Source: Jeongeupia wiesaeckerbachi
Lineage (GTDB): Bacteria; Pseudomonadota; Gammaproteobacteria; Burkholderiales; Chitinibacteraceae
DNA: 64,000 bases
Direction of reading: 5' to 3'
Assembly: GCF_050916355.1 (NCBI RefSeq)
Contig: NZ_CP136946.1
Coordinates: 2,418,001 to 2,482,000, forward strand
The translations under genes were made by a program, and so were the position numbers. Shown here piece after piece: positions 1 to 7,821 of this stretch (position 1 is the first letter of the stretch; every line of letters starts with the position of its first letter). A model generated the notes under the pieces. It ran no database searches, was not told where the DNA came from, and worked only from the letters and a program-made list of their open reading frames with translations.

Positions 1-866
1 GTGTGCATGCGGTTTTCCGCTTCGTCCCAGACAACCGATTGCGGTCCGTCGATCACTTCCGGATCGACTTCCTCGCCGCGGTGTGCCGGCAGGCAGTGCA
101 TGAACAAGGCCTTGGCCTTGGCCTGCATCATCAGCTTTTCCGACACCTTGTAATTGATGAAGTCCTTCTTGCGCTGCAGCGTTTCGCGCTCGTAACCCAT
201 CGACACGCTGACGTCGGTGGTGACGATGTCGGCATCACGCGCGGCCTGGTACGGGTCGTAGAACTGCTCGAAGTTCTCGCTGCCGTAGGTCTGGCCATCG
301 AGCACGGTCATTTCATAACCACGCGGGCAGGCGAGGTTGAGCTTGAAGTTGAACGTCTTGGCGGCCTGCAGCCAGGTACGGCTGACGTTGTTGCTGTCGC
401 CGATCCACGCCACCGTCTTGCCTTCGATCGAGCCGAAGCGTTCGATATAGGTGTAGATGTCGGCCATGATCTGACACGGGTGGTATTCGTTGGTCAGGCC
501 GTTGATCACCGGTACCTGCGAATTCTCGGCAAAGCGCTCGATGATGCTCTGCTCGTAGGTGCGCACCATGACGATGTTGACCATGCGGCTGATAACCTGC
601 GCGACGTCCTCGATCGGTTCGCCGCGGCCCAACTGGGTGTCCTTGCTCTGGATGAACATGGCGTGACCGCCGAACTGTGCCATCCCGGCTTCGAACGACA
701 CCCGGGTACGCGTCGACGATTTTTCGAAGATCATGCCGAGCACTTTGCCGACGAAGGGCTGGTAAAGCTCGCCGGCCTTCAGGCGCTCCTTGATGATCTT
801 GGTGCGCCGGAACAGGTAGTCGTACTCTTCGCGGGAGAAGTCGGAGAATTGCAGGTAATGACGCAT
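1..866 (-). CDS. argF: Ornithine carbamoyltransferase (C-terminus cut by window edge)
   Basis: Cytoplasmic enzyme of arginine biosynthesis: carbamoyl phosphate plus ornithine gives citrulline. The start is the ATG read on the minus strand at 866 (protein begins MRHYLQFSDFSREE), and 288 codons lie in the window. The carbamoyl-phosphate loop SSTRTR is at about residues 49-54, and HCLPAHRGEE, which carries the ornithine-binding cysteine, is at about 255-264. Family members are a little over 300 residues, so only about 15-20 are missing past position 1. The gene is divergent from the DUF3579 gene across a 214-base gap in which I saw no convincing complete ArgR site. The identification is firm. 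Confidence 0.95.
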   Translation of the reverse strand, partial: MRHYLQFSDFSREEYDYLFRRTKIIKERLKAGELYQPFVGKVLGMIFEKSSTRTRVSFEAGMAQFGGHAMFIQSKDTQLGRGEPIEDVAQVISRMVNIVMVRTYEQSIIERFAENSQVPVINGLTNEYHPCQIMADIYTYIERFGSIEGKTVAWIGDSNNVSRTWLQAAKTFNFKLNLACPRGYEMTVLDGQTYGSENFEQFYDPYQAARDADIVTTDVSVSMGYERETLQRKKDFINYKVSEKLMMQAKAKALFMHCLPAHRGEEVDPEVIDGPQSVVWDEAENRMH

Positions 867-1080
867 CGGCAGGCCTTTGTCGTCGCGGCAATCGCGCGCA
901 CGTTTTTTCTGATAAAACGGCTATTATTCAGCGGTTTGTCGGTTACTGGCAAGAACGCTGCAGCAGCTTGAGCGTTCGCCGGATGGCTGGACGCGTTCGT
1001 TCGCTGATGCGCGGTGGTACAATTCGCTCAGCGCGGGGCTTGAATGCGCGCCTCCGAATCTTCTATTCAGCTGATAGCCA

Positions 1081-1407
1081 ATGATCTGTAATCCATACGA
1101 AATTATCATCCAGGGCATCACCAGCAACGGCAGGGAGTTCCGGCCTAGCGACTGGGCTGAGCGGCTGTCGGGCATTCTTTCCACTTTCGGCTTCGACCAG
1201 AAGCTTTCGTATGCGCCGTATGTCCGGCCCATGGTGCACGAGAACGTGCGTTGCGTGGCGGTGGACAAGCAGCTCGAGAAAATCGACCCGCGCGTCTTCG
1301 AATTCATCATGACGTTTGCGCGCGACAATGACTTGCGCATCGTCGACTGCCGCACGCTGATCGACCAGTACAACGCGGTACCGCCAGGCCGAGCGCCGGC
1401 CGCCTGA
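1081..1407 (+). CDS. DUF3579 domain protein
   Basis: A 108-residue soluble protein matching the small betaproteobacterial DUF3579 family, whose function is unknown to me. It has no signal peptide or membrane segment. Features I associate with the family are the N-terminal region with ITSNGREFRPSDWAERL and the central VHENVRCVAVDKQLE stretch. Divergent from argF; a neighbourhood with argF is common in betaproteobacteria, but no arginine role is shown by the sequence. A TACAAT hexamer at 1018-1023 may be part of its promoter, without a clear -35 element. Confidence 0.85.
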   Translation: MICNPYEIIIQGITSNGREFRPSDWAERLSGILSTFGFDQKLSYAPYVRPMVHENVRCVAVDKQLEKIDPRVFEFIMTFARDNDLRIVDCRTLIDQYNAVPPGRAPAA

Positions 1408-1531
1408 ACGGTTGTCCCCCAGCCGCCCGACGGTTGGCTGTCGTGACTTGTTGCGCCGCACAATTCTGACTATCCTGCATTCAAGAGCCCGGGAGTGGGC
1501 GTATTTTGCGATGCGGAATGGGGTGTACGAG

Positions 1532-2272
1532 ATGAGACTGAAAGGCAAAGTTGCGATCATCACCGGCGGCGCCAGTGGTATCGGTTACGCGACGGCAAAG
1601 AAGTTTGCCGCTGAAGGGGCCAAAGTCGCCGTGTGCGACGTCAACCAGCAAGGGATCGACGATGTCGTGTCCGAGCTGGTGGCGGGTGGCGCAGAGGCGA
1701 GTGGCCATCTCGTCGACGTGACCAATCGCGTGCAGATCGCCGAGATGGTCGAAGGCGTGAAAGCCGGTTTCGGCAGGATCGACGTGCTGGTGAACAATGC
1801 CGGCATCGTGCTGGACGCCCAGCTCACGAAGATGACCGACGAGCAGTTTGACCAGGTCATCGATATCAATCTCAAGGGTGTTTACAACTGTACCCGTGCC
1901 GTCGTCGAGACCATGGTGGCACAGGGTGGTGGCGTGATCCTTAACGCCTCGTCGGTTGTGGGTGTCTATGGCAATTTCGGTCAGACCAACTATGCCGCAA
2001 GCAAATTCGGCGTGATCGGCTTCGTCAAGACCTGGGCCAAGGAACTCGGCAAGAAGGGCATTCGTGCCAACGCAGTGTGCCCGGGCTTTGTGGCGACACC
2101 GATTCTCAAGAGCATGCCGGAAAAAGTGATCGCCGCGCTCGAGGAGCGCGTGCCGATGCGCCGCTTGGCGCAGCCCGAGGAAATCGCCAATGTTTATGCC
2201 TTCCTTGCCAGCGACGAGGCCAGCTACATCAATGGCGCCGCGATCGAGGTGACCGGCGGTCTGACGCTCTGA
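1532..2272 (+). CDS. SDR-family 3-oxoacyl-ACP reductase-like protein
   Basis: Short-chain dehydrogenase of 246 residues, most like FabG/PhaB reductases that reduce 3-oxoacyl thioesters with NAD(P)H. TGGASGIG at 11-18 is the Rossmann motif and NNAG is at 88-91. The catalytic set is Asn113, Ser140/141, Tyr154 and Lys158 (YAASK). The start at 1532 is preferred because GGGG lies about 8 bases upstream; an in-frame ATG at 1511 would add seven residues not typical of the family. There is no acyl carrier protein or fatty acid gene next to it, so the exact substrate (ACP or CoA) is not decided. A terminator follows directly. Confidence 0.9.
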   Translation: MRLKGKVAIITGGASGIGYATAKKFAAEGAKVAVCDVNQQGIDDVVSELVAGGAEASGHLVDVTNRVQIAEMVEGVKAGFGRIDVLVNNAGIVLDAQLTKMTDEQFDQVIDINLKGVYNCTRAVVETMVAQGGGVILNASSVVGVYGNFGQTNYAASKFGVIGFVKTWAKELGKKGIRANAVCPGFVATPILKSMPEKVIAALEERVPMRRLAQPEEIANVYAFLASDEASYINGAAIEVTGGLTL

Positions 2273-2289
2273 TACTAGTGCGAAAACAA

Positions 2290-2321
2290 AAAAAGCCCGG
2301 GGGTCGCCCGGGCTTTTTTAT
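2290..2321. terminator. Bidirectional rho-independent terminator
   Basis: Arms AGCCCGGG and CCCGGGCT around a GGTCG loop, with an A tract on the left and a T tract on the right. It serves both the SDR gene (plus) and the L,D-transpeptidase gene (minus), which converge here. Confidence 0.9.
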
Positions 2322-2324
2322 TGT

Positions 2325-3455
2325 TCAACCTGATTTGGCCGGTCCGTCCCAGACGACTTGCCAGTCGTTGCCGGTCCGTTGCCAATACTGGCGCCGGACA
2401 CCGCCGGCCTGGGCATCGTCGAAGGTCGCCACGCGCTGTTCCGCGGCGATGTCGCCGGCAAGCACGCTGAGATCTTCGGGGAGTGCTCCCGCCTGACCCC
2501 GATCGACCATGGCGAGCGCGGCCTGGCGTTGTTGCTGCCAGGCATCGCGCGGTAGCCAGTTGATCTTGCGGACGATAACGACCGGCGTGATGCCGACCTG
2601 CAGGCTGGACGACAGCAAGTGCATGTCCTCGTTGCCGAGCGCAACGCAACCGTTCGACGACCATGGCGAGCGCGCATAGGTGTCGTAGGGCACACCATGC
2701 AGCCAGATACCATGCCCGGTGCGTCCCTGCTGGATGTCCAGCTCGTTTGGATACGAGATCGGCCAGGCGCCGATGCCATATAGGTCGGCTTTTTTGCCGA
2801 GCATCGCATCGAGCTGCGCCCTGGGCATTTCGCTGGTGACGAAGTACACCCCGAGCGGGGTACGCTGGTCGCCTTCCTTGTATTTATCGACGCCGAGCTT
2901 GCCGATGGTCGTATAGAAGTCGGCGATCCGTCGGGGTACGCCCTGATCGTTGCTGAACAGATAGACGCGCGAGGTGTCCGTTTCCACCACGACGGCGTGA
3001 TGCTGTTTCGGCGCCAGGATCAGAAGGTTGGCCGGCAAGGCGTCCGCGGGCGGTGGATTGCGGCTGGCCTGAACACGCGCCATGGCTTCGTGGCGCAGGC
3101 CTTCGAGCAGATCCGCCGGTCCGCTGGCTGCACCGCCGACGGTGCGCAGCGGGCCGTTATGCATCGCGTAAAGATCGGCCGACAGCAGGTGGGCCAGACG
3201 GTAATCCGGCTCGCGGACGAGCAGCGCGTCGACGGTGGCGCGTGCGTCGCGCATCCGTCCGGCGCGGATGGCGTCGATGGCGGCGACGATCATCTGCTCG
3301 GGCGTGCCCTTGGCTGCACGCCCTTCGCGCGACTGGGACGCAGCGTCGAGCGACGCGCTCATCGGTGCGGTGAATTTAGGTTGGGCCGCCGGTGCGAGCA
3401 CCAGCAGAAGCAGTACGGCAATGAGGCGCCGGGCCCGGGACAACGTGGACGACAT
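2325..3455 (-). CDS. Secreted L,D-transpeptidase family protein (YkuD domain)
   Basis: 376 residues with an N-terminal signal segment (RRLIAVLLLLVLAPAAQP), so exported to the periplasm. The YkuD catalytic domain occupies about residues 150-290, with the conserved HG (His253) and the SNGC motif (Cys270) of L,D-transpeptidases. These enzymes form 3-3 peptidoglycan crosslinks, attach lipoproteins, or in the DpaA/YafK group release them; the sequence does not say which. The N-terminal 40-140 region is helical with TPR-like character. The gene begins 14 bases after the end of the TPR/NTF2-like gene on the same strand, so the two are probably one operon. Confidence 0.88.
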   Translation of the reverse strand: MSSTLSRARRLIAVLLLLVLAPAAQPKFTAPMSASLDAASQSREGRAAKGTPEQMIVAAIDAIRAGRMRDARATVDALLVREPDYRLAHLLSADLYAMHNGPLRTVGGAASGPADLLEGLRHEAMARVQASRNPPPADALPANLLILAPKQHHAVVVETDTSRVYLFSNDQGVPRRIADFYTTIGKLGVDKYKEGDQRTPLGVYFVTSEMPRAQLDAMLGKKADLYGIGAWPISYPNELDIQQGRTGHGIWLHGVPYDTYARSPWSSNGCVALGNEDMHLLSSSLQVGITPVVIVRKINWLPRDAWQQQRQAALAMVDRGQAGALPEDLSVLAGDIAAEQRVATFDDAQAGGVRRQYWQRTGNDWQVVWDGPAKSG

Positions 3456-3469
3456 GATGATTCAGCCTA

Positions 3470-4507
3470 TCAGCGCCCCGAGCGCTCATCGCTGATCAGC
3501 CAGTCGCCACCGCTCTTTTCCAGTACCAGCGTTTTGCCGGTGGTGCTGGTCAGGCGGTCGGAGCGGTAGCTCTGGCGGAAGCGCACTTTGGCGGTCTTGT
3601 CGTCGTCACCGAAATCGACGCGAATGTCCGACAGCTTGACTTCGATCGACTTGGGGCCGCCAACCAGCGTGCGTCGTTGCTTTTCCCAGTCCTTGTGGTT
3701 CAGGCCGGCCGGCGCATAGGTCCGGGTATAGGCGGCGAGGTAGCCTTCGACGTTCTGCTTGTCCCAGTTTTGCGCCCAACGCTGCACGGCTGCGATGACG
3801 TCCTGCTGACGCGGGTCGACGGTTGGCTTCGGCGCTGGTGTCGGCGTCGGCTGCGGAGTGGGGGCCGGCGTGGGAGTCGGCTTCGGGATGGGCGCTGGCG
3901 TCGGCGCTGCTGCCGGCGCCGGCGCGACAGTCGGCTTCACCGGTGCCATGGCGATGGCCACGGGTGCCGGCGTCGGCGTCTTGCTTGGTGTGACCGGCCG
4001 CGCCGGTGTGCCATTGCGGCTGAACAGTTCGTTGACGAGCTTCAGCTTGGTTTGTGCGCTGCCCTTGTTGCCCTCGAGTTGCAAGGCCTTGTCGTAGGCC
4101 TGCGATGCGAGCCGCGCGTACAGATCGCCAAGGTTTTCGTGCGCAGTCGAGTAGCTCGGATTGGTCTGGATCGCCATCTGCAGTGCGGTCCGTGCCTTAT
4201 CGTACTGGTTCTGCTGCGCGTACAGCACGGCCAGATTGTTGTACGGCTCGGGCAGTTGCGGGTAGTCCTCGGACAGGCTGACGAAGGTTTTGATCGCATC
4301 GTCGTTGCGGCCGAGTTCGGTCAGCGCCAGGCCGCGGAGAAAGCGGATTTGCGGGTCTTTCGGCGTCTTGGTCAGGGCGCGGTCGGCACGTTCCAATGCC
4401 GGCGCGTACTGACGCGTCTGCAGTAGCTGCTGGATGTCTTCCTTTTCACCGGCCTGAACGGTTCCGGCCAGCAGCAGCAAAGCAAGGGAGAGGCGACGCA
4501 AGCGCAT
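3470..4507 (-). CDS. Secreted TPR protein with NTF2-like (Cds6-type) C-terminal domain
   Basis: 345 residues from the ATG at 4507, chosen because AGGA sits 9 bases upstream and the product then begins with a clean signal peptide (MRLRRLSLALLLLAGTVQA). In-frame ATGs at 4513 and 4531 are alternatives. TPR repeats cover about 25-165, followed by a Pro/Ala/Thr-rich linker of about 70 residues (repeats like PTPAPTPKPTP). The C-terminal NTF2-like domain, about 245-345, resembles the domain found in L,D-transpeptidases of the Cds6 group. It lies directly upstream of an L,D-transpeptidase gene that lacks this domain, so the pair may supply in two proteins what other species fuse in one. That is an inference. 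Confidence 0.85.
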   Translation of the reverse strand: MRLRRLSLALLLLAGTVQAGEKEDIQQLLQTRQYAPALERADRALTKTPKDPQIRFLRGLALTELGRNDDAIKTFVSLSEDYPQLPEPYNNLAVLYAQQNQYDKARTALQMAIQTNPSYSTAHENLGDLYARLASQAYDKALQLEGNKGSAQTKLKLVNELFSRNGTPARPVTPSKTPTPAPVAIAMAPVKPTVAPAPAAAPTPAPIPKPTPTPAPTPQPTPTPAPKPTVDPRQQDVIAAVQRWAQNWDKQNVEGYLAAYTRTYAPAGLNHKDWEKQRRTLVGGPKSIEVKLSDIRVDFGDDDKTAKVRFRQSYRSDRLTSTTGKTLVLEKSGGDWLISDERSGR

Positions 4508-4591
4508 GAGCATAATTCCTGTTTTCGGCACGGACCGGCCGACGTAGACTGCGGCGATTCTATCAAAACCCGGCTCTACCGGTTGCTGATC

Positions 4592-4939
4592 ATGCCCCTG
4601 CCTGTTGGTTTGCAGACCATCCTGCTGTTAATCGCATCGAACGTGTTTATGACTTTCGCGTGGTACGGCCATCTGAAATTCGCGCACAGCAAGCCTTGGG
4701 TGATCGCCGCGCTGCTGAGCTGGGGCATTGCGCTGTTCGAGTACCTATTACAGGTGCCGGCCAACCGGATCGGCTACGGCACGTTCTCGCTGGCGCAGCT
4801 CAAGATCATCCAGGAGGTGATCACGCTGTCGGTTTTCGTTCCCTTCGCTTTATTTTATGCCGGCCAGCCGTTCAAGCTGGATTTCGTCTGGGCGGGGCTG
4901 TGCCTCGTCGGCGCGGTCTACTTCATGTTTCGCAACTGA
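4592..4939 (+). CDS. DUF486 / DMT-superfamily small membrane protein
   Basis: 115 residues, almost entirely four hydrophobic helices, matching the DUF486 family of small drug/metabolite transporter-like proteins. The start is ATG 4592 (MPLPVGLQTILL); a TTG nine bases upstream is less likely. Substrate and direction are unknown. It is divergent from the TPR gene and followed by upp after 86 bases. Confidence 0.85.
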   Translation: MPLPVGLQTILLLIASNVFMTFAWYGHLKFAHSKPWVIAALLSWGIALFEYLLQVPANRIGYGTFSLAQLKIIQEVITLSVFVPFALFYAGQPFKLDFVWAGLCLVGAVYFMFRN

Positions 4940-5025
4940 AGCGCGGAACGCCAGACTTTCGTCAATGGCGCTCCTGCCGCGGGCGAATACAATCAATTCA
5001 TATATTCCGTTTACCGAGATTCGCC

Positions 5026-5652
5026 ATGCACATTCACGTCGTCGACCATCCGCTCGTGCAGCACAAATTGTCCTTGCTGCGCGCCGCCGAGATCAGCACC
5101 AACAAGTTCCGCATGCTGACCGACGAGTTGGCGCGCTTGCTGGCGTACGAGGCGACCCGCGATCTGCCGCTCGAGCCGGTGACGATCGATGGCTGGTGCG
5201 GCCCGGTCGATGTGCAGCAGATCAAGGGCAAGAAGATGACCGTGGTGCCGATCCTGCGCGCCGGCATCGGCATGCTCAACGGTGTGCTCGATCTGGTGCC
5301 GTCGGCCAAGATCAGTGTCGTCGGCCTGGCGCGCAACGAGGAAACGCTGCAGCCCGAGCCGTATTTCGAAAAGTTCGTCGGTGATCTCGACGACCGGTTG
5401 GCGCTGATCATCGACCCGATGCTGGCCACTGGCGGTTCGCTGGTCGCGACCATCGAGATGCTCAAGCGCAAGGGCTGCAAGGAGATCAAGGCCATCGTCA
5501 TGGTGGCGGCGCCCGAGGGCGTCAAGCTTGTGAACGAGGCCCACCCGGATGTACAGATTTATGCCGCGTCGCTCGATTCGCACCTGAACGAGCACGGTTA
5601 CATCATCCCGGGGCTCGGCGACGCCGGCGACAAGATCTTCGGCACGCGCTGA
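5026..5652 (+). CDS. upp: Uracil phosphoribosyltransferase
   Basis: 208-residue salvage enzyme: uracil plus PRPP gives UMP. The start is ATG 5026 (MHIHVVDHPLVQHKL), the normal family N-terminus; the open frame further upstream is not part of the gene. The PRPP-binding loop DPMLATGGS is at about residues 130-138, and the uracil-binding C-terminus YIIPGLGDAGDKIFGT is intact. It is followed by the uracil permease gene, with a hairpin terminator between them that would reduce read-through. The two together take up uracil and convert it to nucleotide. Confidence 0.97.
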   Translation: MHIHVVDHPLVQHKLSLLRAAEISTNKFRMLTDELARLLAYEATRDLPLEPVTIDGWCGPVDVQQIKGKKMTVVPILRAGIGMLNGVLDLVPSAKISVVGLARNEETLQPEPYFEKFVGDLDDRLALIIDPMLATGGSLVATIEMLKRKGCKEIKAIVMVAAPEGVKLVNEAHPDVQIYAASLDSHLNEHGYIIPGLGDAGDKIFGTR

Positions 5653-5670
5653 CCGCAACGCATGTTGCAG

Positions 5671-5696
5671 CGGGCGCCGGAAGGCGCCCGTTTTGT
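5671..5696 (+). terminator. Terminator between upp and uraA
   Basis: Arms GGGCGCC and GGCGCCC around GGAA, followed by TTTT. It lies 20 bases after the upp stop and about 50 bases before the permease start, so uraA is either read through at lower level or has its own promoter. Confidence 0.75.
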
Positions 5697-5748
5697 GTCC
5701 AAGAAGCTGGCTGCGGCCTTCTCCAAGAAAACCAATACGGGGACCTGT

Positions 5749-6990
5749 ATGTTTTCCACTCTCAAACAAGCAATTTCAGGCGCGCAAATCCTGTTCGTCG
5801 CCTTCGGTGCGCTGGTGCTGGTGCCGTTGTTGACTGGCCTCAATCCGGCGCTGGCGCTGCTTGGCGCCGGGGTCGGAACGCTGATGTTCCAGGTCGTGAC
5901 CAAAAGGCAGGTGCCGCTGTTCCTCGGCTCGTCGTTCGCCTTCATCGGGCCGATCATTTTTTCGATCCAGACCTGGGGTCAGGCGGCGACGCAGTTCGGC
6001 CTGTTTGCCGCTGGCTTCATGTACTTCCTCATCGCGGCGCTGATCCGCTGGCGCGGCATGGCCTTCATCCACAAACTGCTGCCGCCGGTGGTGATCGGGC
6101 CGGTGATCATGGTCATCGGTCTGTCGGTCGCTGTCGCTGCATCGGGCATGGCAATGGGGCAGGGCGGCGGCAAACAGCTGATTCCGTATCAGACGGCCAT
6201 CCTGCTGGCGGCAATTTCGCTGGCGACGACGATTGTCGTCGCGGTATTTGCCGGTGGCATGCTGCGGCTGGTGCCGATCCTGTCGGGTGTGTTCGTCGGT
6301 TATACCGTCGCGGCATTGATGGGCGTGGTCGATTTCGCGCCGGTCGCCGCTGCGCCATGGTTTGCGTTGCCGCATATTGTCCACCCAGAAATCAGCTGGG
6401 CCGCCGCGCTGTTCATGATGCCGGTAGCGATTGCGCCGGCGATTGAACATATCGGTGGCGTGATGGCGATCGGTGGCGTGACCGGCAAGGACTACACGGC
6501 GTCGCCGGGGCTGCACCGGACACTGGCTGGCGATGGCCTCGGCGTGTGTTTCGCCGGCCTCGTCGGCGGCCCGCCGATTACCACTTACGGCGAAGTGACC
6601 GGCGCGCTGATGATTACCAAGAACTTCAACCCGGTGATCATGACCTGGGCGGCGGTACTGGCGGTGCTGCTGGCGTTCTTCGGCAAATTCAATGCGATTT
6701 TGCAATCGATTCCGCTGCCGGTGATGGGCGGCATCATGGTGCTGCTGTTCGGTACGATTGCGTCGATCGGCCTGAAAACGCTGATCGATGCCAAGGTCGA
6801 CCTGATGGCTCCGCGCAATCTGGTGATCGTTGCCGTTGTGCTGACCTGCGGCGTCGGTGGCCTGACGCTGCATCTGGGCGATCTGAACCTCGCCGGTGTG
6901 GGGCTGGTGAGTTTGCTGGCGATCGTGCTCAACCTCGTGTTGCCGCAAGACAAGCATCACGAAGGCATCGTCGAAGGGCAGGATGTCTGA
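5749..6990 (+). CDS. uraA: Uracil/xanthine permease family transporter (uracil:H+ symporter)
   Basis: 413 residues, about 12-14 hydrophobic segments, inner membrane NCS2/NAT transporter. Diagnostic motifs are present: AIEHIGG (with the proton/uracil-binding Glu) and GGPPITTYGEVTGA. Its position directly downstream of upp makes uracil the likely substrate. The start at 5749 follows GGGGACCTGT and gives the usual short N-terminus. A strong terminator follows. Confidence 0.93.
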   Translation: MFSTLKQAISGAQILFVAFGALVLVPLLTGLNPALALLGAGVGTLMFQVVTKRQVPLFLGSSFAFIGPIIFSIQTWGQAATQFGLFAAGFMYFLIAALIRWRGMAFIHKLLPPVVIGPVIMVIGLSVAVAASGMAMGQGGGKQLIPYQTAILLAAISLATTIVVAVFAGGMLRLVPILSGVFVGYTVAALMGVVDFAPVAAAPWFALPHIVHPEISWAAALFMMPVAIAPAIEHIGGVMAIGGVTGKDYTASPGLHRTLAGDGLGVCFAGLVGGPPITTYGEVTGALMITKNFNPVIMTWAAVLAVLLAFFGKFNAILQSIPLPVMGGIMVLLFGTIASIGLKTLIDAKVDLMAPRNLVIVAVVLTCGVGGLTLHLGDLNLAGVGLVSLLAIVLNLVLPQDKHHEGIVEGQDV

Positions 6991-7010
6991 CCGCAGGCGA
7001 GGCTCATAAG

Positions 7011-7037
7011 AAAACGGCCCCGCGGGGCCGTTTTTTG
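7011..7037. terminator. Rho-independent terminator after uraA
   Basis: Arms ACGGCCCCG and CGGGGCCGT meet almost without a loop, flanked by AAA on the left and TTTTTT on the right. It can also stop the converging Yip1-like gene. Confidence 0.88.
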
Positions 7038-7053
7038 CAGGGTGAGGGCCGAA

Positions 7054-7623
7054 CTAGAAGAACAGCGGCACCAGCACCATTGCGCACAGCAGTGCCCACG
7101 CGGCGGCGCCGACCGACATCACCAGATAGGCGACGTCCTGCGCTTCGATGTCCTCGGTGGTGCCGAGCAGCGACGGTACGCCGTGATACAGCAGGCAGAA
7201 GGCCGCGCCGAGCCCGATTGCGCCGCACAGCGCGTTGAAGGGGATGCTCGGCACGAACAGCGTCAGCGCCGATAGCCACAACGGTACGGCGCCCAATGCC
7301 GCAAGCAAGTAAGCGCTGTCGCGGTCGGTCGAGAAGTCGCGCATTGCGGCGATCTGGCGAATCACCGTCGCCATCAGCGATACGGTGACGATTTCGGCGC
7401 AGAAGAAGATTACCGCGACGGCAATCCAGCGCGAAAACGGTGCCTCGGGTGCGTAGTAGCTACCGTTGATGCCGCCGGCGTAGAGGATCATCGCCGCAGG
7501 CAGCAGCGACAATGGAATCACCAGCGACAGCAGCGTTGTTGTGCTGGCGGGATGGCGGGCTTTCAGTTCGTCCCAGCCCTGATGGTAGGATGTCAGCATG
7601 TGGGGGTAGTCGCTCGCTTTCAT
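7054..7623 (-). CDS. Yip1-family integral membrane protein
   Basis: 189 residues with about five membrane helices, matching bacterial Yip1-domain proteins of unknown function. The start at 7623 (MKASDYPHMLTSYHQGWDELK) follows a strong AAGGAGATC site. The short amphipathic N-terminus before the first helix is typical. It stands alone, convergent with uraA and divergent from glnS. Confidence 0.82.
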   Translation of the reverse strand: MKASDYPHMLTSYHQGWDELKARHPASTTTLLSLVIPLSLLPAAMILYAGGINGSYYAPEAPFSRWIAVAVIFFCAEIVTVSLMATVIRQIAAMRDFSTDRDSAYLLAALGAVPLWLSALTLFVPSIPFNALCGAIGLGAAFCLLYHGVPSLLGTTEDIEAQDVAYLVMSVGAAAWALLCAMVLVPLFF

Positions 7624-7821
7624 GATTGATCTCCTTGCCACCGTATTGAACTGCGCCGAATGGACGCCTCTCCATGAGGTTAGACCCGTTTGTCGGCGCT
7701 GATTCCAGCCGTTCGGTATTTTCCCGGCGGCCGGTCATGCAACGGCGTAAAAAGCGCGCGTCCAAGCGGTGCGGCCTTTCCGTTACAATCGGTGGTTTGA
7801 GTCCTTCGCCCCCTATCGAGC

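Noticed and set aside
3..971. A plus-strand open frame of 322 codons at the window start
   Set aside because: It is antisense to argF, whose carbamoyl-phosphate and HCLP motifs are intact on the minus strand.
867..1080. ArgR box upstream of argF
   Set aside because: A TGAATAAT-like half site is seen near 930-940, but its partner half is not, so the match is too weak to report.
4660..5025. N-terminal extension of upp
   Set aside because: The frame is open upstream, but it overlaps the DUF486 gene and the family N-terminus begins at 5026.
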